24,358 nt of DNA. Source: Tritrichomonas musculus (lineage: Eukaryota > Parabasalia > Tritrichomonadida > Tritrichomonadidae). Position 1 is the first letter of the stretch. Every line of letters starts with the position of its first letter. The stretch is taken from NCBI GenBank assembly GCA_039105265.1, contig JAPFFF010000373.1, positions 1 through 24,358 of the forward strand, read 5' to 3'. The translations under genes and the position numbers were made by a program. The notes beneath the pieces were generated by a model. It did not search any database and was not told where the DNA came from. It saw nothing but the letters and a program-made list of their open reading frames with translations. Shown piece by piece: positions 1 through 9,700 of the stretch.

Positions 1-3000
1 AGGAATGTGCTGTTATTAGTTCGTGCTTTGAGTTTCCTTATTGAGGTTACCTTCTTGCTGTTTACGTGTAAATGATATTTACAACATTTGTGTAAAATCA
101 GAGATTTTGAGCAATTACTATGAGATCGTTTAGTGAGGAATGTGCTGTTATTAGTTCGTGCTTTGAGTTTCCTTATTGAGGTTACCTTCTTGCTGTTTAC
201 GTGTAAATGATATTTACAACATTTGTGTAAAGTCAGAGATTTTGAGCAATTACTATGAGACCGTTTAGTGAGGAATGTGTTGTTATTAGTTCGTGCTTTG
301 AGTTTTCTTATTGAGGTTACCTTCTTGCTGTTTACGTGTAAATGATATTTACAACATTTGTGTAAAATCAGAGATTTTGAGCAATTACTATGAGATCGTT
401 TAGTGAGGAATGTGCTGTTATTAGTTCGTGCTTTGAGTTTCCTTATTGAGGTTACCTTCTTGCTGTTTACGTGTAAATGATATTTACAACATTTGTGTAA
501 AGTCAGAGATTTTGAGCAATTACTATGAGATCGTTTAGTGAGGAATGTGTTGTTATTAGTTCGTGCTTTGAGTTTCCTTATTGAGGTTACCTTCTTGCTG
601 TTTACGTGTAAATGATATTTACAACATTTGTGTAAAATCAGAGATTTTGAGCAATTACTATGAGATCGTTTAGTGAGGAATGTGTTGTTATTAGTTCGTG
701 CTTTGAGTTTCCTTATTGAGGTTACCTTCTTGCTGTTTACGTGTAAATGATATTTACAACATTTGTGTAAAATCAGAGATTTTGAGCAATTACTATGAGA
801 TCGTTTAGTGAGGAATGTGCTGTTATTAGTTCGTGCTTTGAGTTTCCTTATTGAGGTTACCTTCTTGCTGTTTACGTGTAAATGATATTTACAACATTTG
901 TGTAAAATCAGAGATTTTGAGCAATTACTATGAGATCGTTTAGTGAGGAATGTGCTGTTATTAGTTCGTGCTTTGAGTTTCCTTATTGAGGTTACCTTCT
1001 TGCTGTTTACGTGTAAATGATATTTACAACATTTGTGTAAAGTCAGAGATTTTGAGCAATTACTATGAGATCGTTTAGTGAGGAATGTGTTGTTATTAGT
1101 TCGTGCTTTGAGTTTCCTTATTGAGGTTACCTTCTTGCTGTTTACGTGTAAATGATATTTACAACATTTGTGTAAAATCAGAGATTTTGAGCAATTACTG
1201 TGAGATCGTTTAGTGAGGAATGTGTTGTTATTAGTTCGTGCTTTGAGTTTCCTTATTGAGGTTACCTTCTTGCTGTTTACGTGTAAATGATATTTACAAC
1301 ATTTGTGTAAAATCAGAGATTTTGAGCAATTACTGTGAGATCGTTTAGTGAGGAATGTGCTGTTATTAGTTCGTGCTTTGAGTTTCCTTATTGAGGTTAC
1401 CTTCTTGCTGTTTACGTGTAAATGATATTTACAACATTTGTGTAAAATCAGAGATTTTGAGCAATTACTATGAGATCGTTTAGTGAGGAATGTGTTGTTA
1501 TTAGTTCGTGCTTTGAGTTTTCTTATTGAGGTTACCTTCTTGCTGTTTACGTGTAAATGATATTTACAACATTTGTGTAAAATCAGAGATTTTGAGCAAT
1601 TACTATGAGATCGTTTAGTGAGGAATGTGCTGTTATTAGTTCGTGCTTTGAGTTTCCTTATTGAGGTTACCTTCTTGCTGTTTACGTGTAAATGATATTT
1701 ACAACATTTGTGTAAAGTCAGAGATTTTGAGCAATTACTATGAGATCGTTTAGTGAGGAATGTGTTGTTATTAGTTCGTGCTTTGAGTTTCCTTATTGAG
1801 GTTACCTTCTTGCTGTTTACGTGTAAATGATATTTACAACATTTGTGTAAAATCAGAGATTTTGAGCAATTACTATGAGATCGTTTAGTGAGGAATGTGT
1901 TGTTATTAGTTCGTGCTTTGAGTTTCCTTATTGAGGTTACCTTCTTGCTGTTTACGTGTAAATGATATTTACAACATTTGTGTAAAATCAGAGATTTTGA
2001 GCAATTACTATGAGATCGTTTAGTGAGGAATGTGCTGTTATTAGTTCGTGCTTTGAGTTTCCTTATTGAGGTTACCTTCTTGCTGTTTACGTGTAAATGA
2101 TATTTACAACATTTGTGTAAAATCAGAGATTTTGAGCAATTACTATGAGATCGTTTAGTGAGGAATGTGCTGTTATTAGTTCGTGCTTTGAGTTTCCTTA
2201 TTGAGGTTACCTTCTTGCTGTTTACGTGTAAATGATATTTACAACATTTGTGTAAAATCAGAGATTTTGAGCAATTACTATGAGATCGTTTAGTGAGGAA
2301 TGTGCTGTTATTAGTTCGTGCTTTGAGTTTCCTTATTGAGGTTACCTTCTTGCTGTTTACGTGTAAATGATATTTACAACATTTGTGTAAAGTCAGAGAT
2401 TTTGAGCAATTACTATGAGACCGTTTAGTGAGGAATGTGTTGTTATTAGTTCGTGCTTTGAGTTTTCTTATTGAGGTTACCTTCTTGCTGTTTACGTGTA
2501 AATGATATTTACAACATTTGTGTAAAATCAGAGATTTTGAGCAATTACTATGAGATCGTTTAGTGAGGAATGTGCTGTTATTAGTTCGTGCTTTGAGTTT
2601 CCTTATTGAGGTTACCTTCTTGCTGTTTACGTGTAAATGATATTTACAACATTTGTGTAAAGTCAGAGATTTTGAGCAATTACTATGAGATCGTTTAGTG
2701 AGGAATGTGTTGTTATTAGTTCGTGCTTTGAGTTTCCTTATTGAGGTTACCTTCTTGCTGTTTACGTGTAAATGATATTTACAACATTTGTGTAAAATCA
2801 GAGATTTTGAGCAATTACTATGAGATCGTTTAGTGAGGAATGTGTTGTTATTAGTTCGTGCTTTGAGTTTCCTTATTGAGGTTACCTTCTTGCTGTTTAC
2901 GTGTAAATGATATTTACAACATTTGTGTAAAATCAGAGATTTTGAGCAATTACTATGAGATCGTTTAGTGAGGAATGTGCTGTTATTAGTTCGTGCTTTG

Positions 3001-3860
3001 AGTTTCCTTATTGAGGTTACCTTCTTGCTGTTTACGTGTAAATGATATTTACAACATTTGTGTAAAGTCAGAGATTTTGAGCAATTACTATGAGATCGTT
3101 TAGTGAGGAATGTGTTGTTATTAGTTCGTGCTTTGAGTTTCCTTATTGAGGTTACCTTCTTGCTGTTTACGTGTAAATGATATTTACAACATTTGTGTAA
3201 AATCAGAGATTTTGAGCAATTACTATGAGATCGTTTAGTGAGGAATGTGTTGTTATTAGTTCGTGCTTTGAGTTTCCTTATTGAGGTTACCTTCTTGCTG
3301 TTTACGTGTAAATGATATTTACAACATTTGTGTAAAATCAGAGATTTTGAGCAATTACTATGAGATCGTTTAGTGAGGAATGTGCTGTTATTAGTTCGTG
3401 CTTTGAGTTTCCTTATTGAGGTTACCTTCTTGCTGTTTACGTGTAAATGATATTTACAACATTTGTGTAAAGTCAGAGATTTTGAGCAATTACTGTGAGA
3501 TCGTTTAGTGAGGAATGTGCTGTTATTAGTTCGTGCTTTGAGTTTCCTTATTGAGGTTACCTTCTTGCTGTTTACGTGTAAATGATATTTACAACATTTG
3601 TGTAAAATCAGAGATTTTGAGCAATTACTATGAGATCGTTTAGTGAGGAATGTGTTGTTATTAGTTCGTGCTTTGAGTTTCCTTATTGAGGTTACCTTCT
3701 TGCTGTTTACGTGTAAATGATATTTACAACATTTGTGTAAAATCAGAGATTTTGAGCAATTACTATGAGATCGTTTAGTGAGGAATGTGTTGTTATTAGT
3801 TCGTGCTTTGAGTTTCCTTATTGAGGTTACCTTCTTGCTGTTTACGTGTAAATGATATTT
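1..3860. repeat. 135-bp satellite tandem array (28.6 copies)
   Basis: Every copy begins with AGGAATGTG and recurs at exactly 135-bp steps (1, 136, 271 ... 3781), giving 28 complete units plus an 80-bp partial unit ending at 3860. There are no indels between copies. Nearly all variation sits at five sites: unit position 10 (C/T), AGTTTCC/AGTTTTC, GTAAAATC/GTAAAGTC, TACTATG/TACTGTG and GAGATC/GAGACC. Copies 1-6 (1-810) and copies 17-22 (2161-2970) carry the same variant pattern throughout, which points to block duplication or conversion. The array probably continues beyond the window's left edge. Each unit holds two overlapping dyads around TTTAC-gt-GTAAA. No gene is recognised in it. Whether it is a centromeric, subtelomeric or interspersed satellite cannot be told from the sequence. 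Confidence 0.98.
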
Positions 3861-3863
3861 TAA

Positions 3864-3981
3864 TATCGCATCTGGCAATTTATAATTAAAAATGGTTCCT
3901 TATTTTGCGTCGATCACAAACAATCTGCTGGTGGAATCAGCAGCGGAACCAATATAATAATACATTTGCTCTGATGCGATA
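3864..3981. repeat. Nested imperfect fold-back, possible MITE or structured RNA
   Basis: The outer arms TATCGCATC (3864-3872) and GATGCGATA (3973-3981) are perfectly complementary. A middle pair TGGTTCC/GGAACCA (3893-3899/3945-3951) and an inner pair CTGCTG/CAGCAG (3925-3930/3938-3943) nest inside them. Both ends carry TA, as expected for a small element inserted at a TA target, but this is inference. It begins 4 bp after the satellite stops. It is more GC-rich than its surroundings. It could also be a structured non-coding RNA; no known RNA family was recognised. Confidence 0.45.
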
Positions 3982-5338
3982 CCAATTTCAAAACAAAAGG
4001 GCGCCTTTTTTCATATAATAGATAATTCACCTTTATAACCGTTTTATTTCAATCTCTCAAAAAGTTCATCTCAACGATAGAACTTTTTCTCTCAAAAAGT
4101 GGTAATTTTTTTACCTGGTCGGATCTTTCAAAAAGTTTCTTGTTGTAAAATATTTCGTGCCGATTTTAATAGACCCCGATTCTTCTGCCGATAAACGGTT
4201 TTATCGAAAGTTCGATAAATTTCGAGAAAAATAAATGTTTACAGCCAATAAGCTTTTAAATATTTACTGATAAAAAAAAATAAAGATATTTTTTTAAATA
4301 GTAGTTTTCTTTTGTGTTTGTTTTCCTTTTTTTATATATATAAACTGGAACCAAAAACTTTTTCAAAAAGTCGGTACAACCAGATAAGTTATCAAAAAGT
4401 TTTATATATTTTTAATAATATTTTTTCTTAAAATAGTATCTAATTAGGACAACTATCGCCTTTAGATTCTCAAGACCGATATCACCAAATGTACATCAGA
4501 TGCATTATACAATGAATTGCAAGATTTTTCAATTTTGGTCATTGCTTTTATAAAATTGCATATCTTTGAAAATTCATTGTTACGTGATATTCTTACCTAC
4601 CTTGTTTAGTAATCCGACAGAAAAATAGGAAAGTTTTTCCTTACAACTAGTTCCAACTAATACTGTTATAGATACAATACTATATTTAAGCTATTCTCCT
4701 CAAGATCTTTTTTTTATATATATAATTTAAGAGTCAACACACATATGCTAAATGGAAACTTAGGAAAGAAAAGTAACTACAGTGTTAATAATTAAGATAA
4801 TTAAGATATATATTTTTTATTTTTATAAACTTTTTGAAGCGCCCAAAATCTCATTACCAATTATTTTCACTTTTTGAGGCAATTTTATTTTCTCTTCTTT
4901 TTATTATATATATATATAATAAAAAAATTATCTCATTTTTCAGAAAAACTGCATTAAAAATTAGTTGAAAGGGGTAATAATATATAAGTTTTCAAAAAGT
5001 TATTTTATACTAAAATTAAATGTAAATTGACGTTAAAATAACATTTTCTTTCAAAAAATAAAATTTTTGATAATTTTGAATAAAATTGTACGTTTAAATC
5101 CATTTTTTTTTTTTTTTTTTTTTTTGAATGGCATTAACGTAAAATTACTAAATGAAGTGTATGAAATAAGAGTCTAAATTATGACTTCATTATTTAAATT
5201 GATTCATTAATTAATCTATATGTTCCTTTGAGCCATGAATCATCATGATCAAGGCATGATTCCTTTCAAAAATCATTATTATTAAAAAAAGCCCATTTAA
5301 TTAAGTTGAGTTCAAGCTAAAACCATGTCAAACATGCT
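3982..5338. other. Non-coding AT-rich stretch between the two arrays
   Basis: No convincing reading frame is seen on either strand. The stretch contains the TCAAAAAGT cluster listed separately, a group of CGATAAA/TTTATCG words near 4180-4235, a long T run near 5103-5125, and a 7-bp inverted repeat GAATCAT/ATGATTC near 5237-5262. Confidence 0.6.
4057..5000. promoter_or_regulatory. Cluster of the 9-mer TCAAAAAGT
   Basis: The exact 9-mer TCAAAAAGT occurs on the plus strand at 4057, 4092, 4128, 4363, 4392 and 4992, and as ACTTTTTGA at 4829 and 4869. The first three are 35-36 bp apart. At 4357-4371 it forms a palindrome with ACTTTTT facing AAAAAGT. The same word lies in both arms of the small element at 12402-12691. 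Spaced short motifs of this kind can be subterminal transposase-binding sites of hAT-like elements or binding sites of a host DNA-binding protein. Neither is shown here. Confidence 0.5.
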
Positions 5339-6182
5339 AGTCACCCACCATTTCAAACTGCAATCATGACTTTTGCAAGCTGATAATTATTTCATTCAAC
5401 GTTAACAAGAAAGCAGAAAATCAGCATCGCATACAACAAAAGAATCATAAATAATACATGATTACATACCAGTCGCCCACCATTTCAAACTGCAATCATG
5501 ACTTTTGCAAGCTGATAATTATTTCATTCAACGTTAACAAGAAAGCAGAAAATCAGCATCGCATACAACAAAAGAATCATAAATAATACATGATTACATA
5601 CCAGTCGCCCACCATTTCAAACTGCAATCATGACTTTTGCAAGCTGATAATTATTTCATTCAACGTTAACAAGAAAGCAGAAAATCAGCATCGCATACAA
5701 CAAAAGAATCATAAATAATACATGATTACATACCAGTCGCCCACCATTTCAAACTGCAATCATGACTTTTGCAAGCTGATAATTATTTCATTCAACGTTA
5801 ACAAGAAAGCAGAAAATCAGCATCGCATACAACAAAAGAATCATAAATAATACATGATTACATACCAGTCGCCCACCATTTCAAACTGCAATCATGACTT
5901 TTGCAAGCTGATAATCATTTCATTCAACGTTAACAAGAAAGCAGAAAATCAGCATCGCATACAACAAAAGAATCATAAATAACACATGATAACATACCAG
6001 TCGCCCACCATTTCAAACTGCAATCATGACTTTTGCAAGCTGATAATCATTTCATTCAACGTTAACAAGAAAGCAGAAAATCAGCATCGCATACAACAAA
6101 AGAATCATAAATAACACATGATAACATACCAGTCGCCCACTATTTCAAATTACAATCATGACTTTTGCAAACTGATAATTCA
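5339..6182. repeat. 132-bp tandem array (about 6.4 copies)
   Basis: Units begin with AGTCGCCCACC at 5339 (as AGTCACCC), 5471, 5603, 5735, 5867, 5999 and 6131, a constant 132-bp period. Copies 1-4 are one subtype (ATAATTATTTC, AATACATGATTACATACC). Copies 5-6 are another (ATAATCATTTC, AACACATGATAACATACC). The seventh is partial and more diverged, as expected at an array edge. All six frames contain stops, so it is not coding. It ends 80 bp from the stop codon of the hAT transposase and may be part of that element's terminal region. Confidence 0.97.
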
Positions 6183-6237
6183 TTAATATAATTTAAAAAC
6201 AAAATTTTGATTAATTTTAATGATTTATTAATGAATT
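6177..6237. repeat. 12-bp inverted repeat downstream of the hAT gene
   Basis: AATTCATTAATA at 6177-6188 is exactly complementary to TATTAATGAATT at 6226-6237, with 37 bp between. The pair lies between the end of the 132-bp array and the transposase stop. A similar word (GATTCATTAATTAATC) lies near 5200 on the far side of the array. The role is unknown; it could belong to the element's end or be a chance AT-rich fold. Confidence 0.5.
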
Positions 6238-6261
6238 AATAAGTTAATGAATATTGAATAT

Positions 6262-8109
6262 TCAATCAAAAGTGCAATATTTATCAGCTAGTTCAGGATT
6301 AGCCATTATAATTGTTTGTGACTCTGCAACTTCTGGCATTAGTTTCATTCTGTCTCTAGTTATGACTCTGCCAGCCTTAGAAAAAAACCTCTCTGCTGAA
6401 CAAGATGTGCAGAAAGCATTTAACAAGCCAATTGCTACTTCGGCTAGTTCTTTATCAATATTTTGATCATATTTTTCTTTCCAGAAATTAAATACAACAT
6501 TTCCAAGAGATTCATTTTTTTCAATATTAGGAATCAAAATTCCAGTTTCAATTAATTTATGCACTGGACTTCTAGAGGTTGCAACAGATTCTTTTTCCCC
6601 AGTACTGAAGAATGAAATTGTTTTATTATCGGATGCACTGACTTGCTGCGGTTTCCAGCCAATGTTTGTCATTTTATCTTCAATGAATTTGATAGCAGCA
6701 TTCATTTGAATATTTGTATTTGGAATAAATGGATTTAATAAAGTGGCTGCATCATACAATGGATGGAACTGATCTTTGTATGATTCCATTTTTTCTGAGT
6801 ATTCAGCATTAAAGCTAACAATGTTGTTGTAGAATGTTTGTTTTGGAAGGCTTTCAATTGTTATTTTTAATTTATGAAATGAATTCAGAACTAGAGAAAT
6901 TGTTGCAAAATCATCTCCTTCTAATATTTTGATGCATTGTTTATAAACTTTCAAGGTTGGCAACAATTGTTCAATGAAATCCCAATGTTCAGATGTCAAC
7001 TTATAATTAATTTCATTTTGATTATGTTCTTCTACGATATAAAAAGTTTCAATTGAAGACTTTGATTGGATAAGAGATTTGAATGACTCATACATAGATA
7101 TCCATCTTATTTCAGTATAATTTTTAATTGTTGGCTCATCCCTGAAGTCTTCTTTCAAAGCGATATAGCATACTGAAGTTCTTATACAACGACAAGCTGC
7201 TGTTATTTCATGAATTGTATTTTCAGATGGTTTTATGAACGCCCTTAATAAAAGATTAATTAGGTGACACGCACAAGGAAGGCGTAGTATATTTGAATGA
7301 GAAAACATGTTTGTCATTAAATTGCAATTGTCAGACACCGCAGACATTACTCTTCTTTTGATTCCATACCTGTCAAGACAATCGTTAAATAGATTATTTA
7401 GCTCAATGCCACTCAAATGGATTGAATTTATTTTTTGAAGTGAAAGAAAATATATTTTCACTTTGCCATCATGTATACATCTTGCTGTCACACCTAAAAA
7501 ACGTTTTCTACTTAAATTTGACCATTCATCAACGGCAACACTAATAAAGGAACTTAAAGCCAGTAGATACTTCATTTTAGAAATGATTTTCATAGCAATT
7601 CTTTCGCAACTTTCTGATAAGCTTTGTCTTGTTCCTAAACATGTTAACACACTTCTCATATCATCATTTGATACAAGCGAAAATGGACGGCCAGTTTTTA
7701 ATATCATTGCTTTATATTTGGATGATATTAATTTGTCGATATCATGTGGAATTTGAATACTTAACCCATCGTTATTAACCTGATCGTCAATGAAATCTTG
7801 AATATCATTCCTTTTTATCAAATGTTTAGATTTAATGTGAGATTTGATGTTTCCGAATGTAGAATTAAGGGAATACCAATGATTACAATGTGCATGGGCA
7901 CAATAATAATATGATTTATTGCTTTTCAATGTAAATATTATTGGAAATTCTTTACATTGAACCCAATCTTCAGCTGAAACATACTCAGATGGATGCTTTT
8001 CAAATTCTGGTCCGGGGATATCCATCAAATTAGGCTCAATGAAATGATCGTTGAAGTTCGCCACTCTTTGTGTTATGGTATTGTCAAACATAATAAAATG
8101 TGCAGTCAT
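6262..8109 (-). CDS. hAT-family transposase, apparently intact
   Basis: A 615-residue cut-and-paste DNA transposase. Near the N-terminus a BED-type zinc finger is visible (C70, C75, H91, H96). The RNase H-like core follows: the first acidic residue in VAVDEWSN (D194), the second in SAVSDNCN (D260), then CACHLINLLL, the hAT signature downstream of the second aspartate. The C-terminal dimerisation region carries the glutamate in SAERFFSKAGR (E573) and ends with RDRM..MPEVAESQTIIMAN. The length is usual for the family, and all expected parts are present without a stop or frameshift. The start is the first ATG of the frame; no clear TCA-type initiator precedes it. Terminal inverted repeats and an 8-bp target duplication were looked for on both sides and not found with confidence. 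The 132-bp array lies directly downstream. Confidence 0.93.
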   Translation of the reverse strand: MTAHFIMFDNTITQRVANFNDHFIEPNLMDIPGPEFEKHPSEYVSAEDWVQCKEFPIIFTLKSNKSYYYCAHAHCNHWYSLNSTFGNIKSHIKSKHLIKRNDIQDFIDDQVNNDGLSIQIPHDIDKLISSKYKAMILKTGRPFSLVSNDDMRSVLTCLGTRQSLSESCERIAMKIISKMKYLLALSSFISVAVDEWSNLSRKRFLGVTARCIHDGKVKIYFLSLQKINSIHLSGIELNNLFNDCLDRYGIKRRVMSAVSDNCNLMTNMFSHSNILRLPCACHLINLLLRAFIKPSENTIHEITAACRCIRTSVCYIALKEDFRDEPTIKNYTEIRWISMYESFKSLIQSKSSIETFYIVEEHNQNEINYKLTSEHWDFIEQLLPTLKVYKQCIKILEGDDFATISLVLNSFHKLKITIESLPKQTFYNNIVSFNAEYSEKMESYKDQFHPLYDAATLLNPFIPNTNIQMNAAIKFIEDKMTNIGWKPQQVSASDNKTISFFSTGEKESVATSRSPVHKLIETGILIPNIEKNESLGNVVFNFWKEKYDQNIDKELAEVAIGLLNAFCTSCSAERFFSKAGRVITRDRMKLMPEVAESQTIIMANPELADKYCTFD

Positions 8110-8177
8110 TGTAATAAACTTATTTTAAATTTAGTTGTTCGAACTTTTTCTATGGTATTATTGAAATAAGTTTTAAT

Positions 8178-8300
8178 TTCAATAATATAAAACAAATAAT
8201 CAAACAAAAAATAATACAAATATTATTCAATAATATAAAACAAATAATCACACAAAAAATAAAACAAATAATTTATTACAATAATAAACAAATAATCACA
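8178..8300. repeat. Short A-rich 48-bp tandem repeat
   Basis: TTCAATAATATAAAACAAATAATCA recurs with a 48-bp shift (8178 and 8226), and a third, shortened and more diverged version follows near 8277. Simple AT/AC-rich composition suggests replication slippage. Confidence 0.7.
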
Positions 8301-8513
8301 CACACAAAAAAAATAATGATTTATTTCTTTTCTTTTCTTTTTTTTTTTTTTTTAACAATATCTTAATAAATGGCATTTGCCAGGAAATTCGATCCGAAAT
8401 TTCGGATACAAAAGCACCAGAGTCTTCATTGATATTTGTGTCATAAAAAACACAATTCAAAATATTAACAAACAATTATGTCAATGTTTTGAATAGATTT
8501 AGGTTGAAACTGT

Positions 8514-8524
8514 TCACTTCATTT
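8514..8524 (+). promoter_or_regulatory. Initiator-like TCACTTCATTT before the helical gene
   Basis: Two overlapping TCA-pyrimidine words (TCACTT, TCATTT) lie 5-15 bases before the ATG at 8529. They fit the trichomonad initiator consensus TCA(+1)-Y-(T/A), which sits a few bases upstream of the start codon in those organisms. The match is short and the assignment depends on the host being a trichomonad. Confidence 0.45.
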
Positions 8525-8528
8525 TTTT

Positions 8529-9314
8529 ATGTACCAATACAAGCCAGAAGCCATCTCTGAAAACACAACTAAAGATATTTATCTGATGACTGAAAATTCA
8601 GAAACTGATTTCACTAGCAACAAAATAATGATATTTGATCTTGCTTATTTCCTTAATTTAAAAGATGACATGGCAATAGAATTCTATTTGCTAAATTATA
8701 AAAAATTGAAGCCAATAGATGAAAAAGAATTTAACAGCATATGCATTAAAATATTGAATACAGAAAATGATCCAGAAAAGATTCTCTTAATGTTATTAAA
8801 ATTTATATCCAGAAATAAATTCATTGAAAATATAGATTTCGCTCCTGTTTATAATTTCATTGTAAGTCGTTCAGTTATTTCGGATATTCTCATCAATATC
8901 ATTATACAATTTATAATAATTTCAAAGAAAGTAGATCCATATGATCATTTCATTCAAAATCTCATTAATGAAGGGAATTTCATTTATAAAGATTGTTTTT
9001 GGATTCTCTGCTTTTTCTTTAGAAAATATGAGAATAAAATTTCAAATAGATTGCCTGATGTGGGAATTTTAGAAGTTATTAAAAAACTTCTTACCAGCTA
9101 TGAACAAAAAAGTGTTTCCCTTTCAACAATTGAACTGATGTTCAAAGTTTTCTTAATGATAATTACCAGTAACAATATACAGTTCATAAGAAAATTGTCG
9201 TGGCATTTGCTAGATTATATCGTTTACTTCAAAGACGATTTCATTGAATCTCTTTTAATAACAATTTTACTCGATGAAAATTCATTAGATTTTAACGATG
9301 AATTATTTTGCTAA
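8529..9314 (+). CDS. Unknown helical (ARM/HEAT-like) protein
   Basis: A 261-residue protein not recognised as a named family. After a polar N-terminus of about 35 residues it is almost entirely amphipathic helix, with repeated patterns of hydrophobic I/L/F spaced by charged residues (for example LLMLLKFISRNKF and LMFKVFLMIITSN). This is the look of an ARM/HEAT-type solenoid, but no repeat consensus is strong enough to name it. There is no signal peptide, and the hydrophobic stretches are too broken by charge to be confident membrane spans. The initiator-like motif just upstream supports the chosen ATG. It ends abruptly in NDELFC, followed by very AT-rich non-coding DNA, so loss of a longer C-terminus is possible. 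It is transcribed divergently from the hAT gene. Confidence 0.6.
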   Translation: MYQYKPEAISENTTKDIYLMTENSETDFTSNKIMIFDLAYFLNLKDDMAIEFYLLNYKKLKPIDEKEFNSICIKILNTENDPEKILLMLLKFISRNKFIENIDFAPVYNFIVSRSVISDILINIIIQFIIISKKVDPYDHFIQNLINEGNFIYKDCFWILCFFFRKYENKISNRLPDVGILEVIKKLLTSYEQKSVSLSTIELMFKVFLMIITSNNIQFIRKLSWHLLDYIVYFKDDFIESLLITILLDENSLDFNDELFC

Positions 9315-9482
9315 TTCTGCTAATATTTTTACATGCAAAATTAATTTACATAATTCTAAAAATTTATTTTAAATTTATTTTTATTTATTTATTTTTTCTA
9401 ATTCAAAAATTTTATTATAAATTTTATCTTTATCGATATTTATCGATTGCTTTAAATTTTTTATCAAAATTTATCAAAGAAA

Positions 9483-9515
9483 AACCGTCGGATAATGACC
9501 ATTTATCGGACGGTT
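9483..9515. repeat. Hairpin with 13-bp arms
   Basis: AACCGTCGGATAA pairs with TTATCGGACGGTT across a short loop, with one mismatch. It is GC-richer than its surroundings and sits among TATCGAT words. It could be a tail of a lost element or a structured RNA. There is no T run directly after it to suggest a terminator. Confidence 0.5.
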
Positions 9516-9632
9516 TGAATAACGTATTTATTTTTCATTATCATTCATCGGACAGTTTAGTATCGATATTATCGATAATTTTTTTTTTTTCGATACCCGA
9601 TATTTATTGATATCGATTAACATCCCTGATTT

Positions 9633-9700
9633 TTACATAATTTTTACCGAGACTTACATCAAAAGGAAGGATCGGTAAAAATGGTAAAAAAATTTTTACC
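9633..9700. repeat. ATTTTTACCGA inverted repeats, shared with 12586-12603
   Basis: ATTTTTACCGA and TCGGTAAAAAT face each other, followed by a second near-palindrome GGTAAAAA/TTTTTACC. The 18 bases at 9633-9650 are the exact reverse complement of 12586-12603, which lies inside the small element upstream of the B56 gene. The two copies therefore probably come from one repeat family. Confidence 0.65.

Larger units (their letters stand above)
8110..8528. other. Divergent intergenic region between hAT and helical gene
   Basis: The region separates two divergent genes. It holds a two-to-three-copy A-rich tandem repeat (listed separately), a long T run near 8331-8353, and a perfect 12-bp palindrome CCGAAATTTCGG near 8394-8405. 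No gene is seen. Confidence 0.6.

Noticed and set aside
1-3860. CRISPR array
   Set aside because: The whole 135-bp unit is repeated with no unique spacers, and the surroundings are eukaryotic.
6254-6466. 70-codon plus-strand open frame
   Set aside because: It lies opposite the hAT gene's C-terminal coding part, starts at TTG, and has no own motif.
7463-7756. 97-codon plus-strand open frame
   Set aside because: Shadow of the hAT transposase on the other strand.
8379-8405. Possible right terminal repeat of the hAT element (CCAGGAAATT...)
   Set aside because: No complementary partner was found on the left side and no 8-bp duplication.
9308-9610. 100-codon open frame rich in F, I, L, Y and K
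   Set aside because: Composition is that of translated AT-rich non-coding DNA; it overlaps the end of the helical gene and the hairpin.
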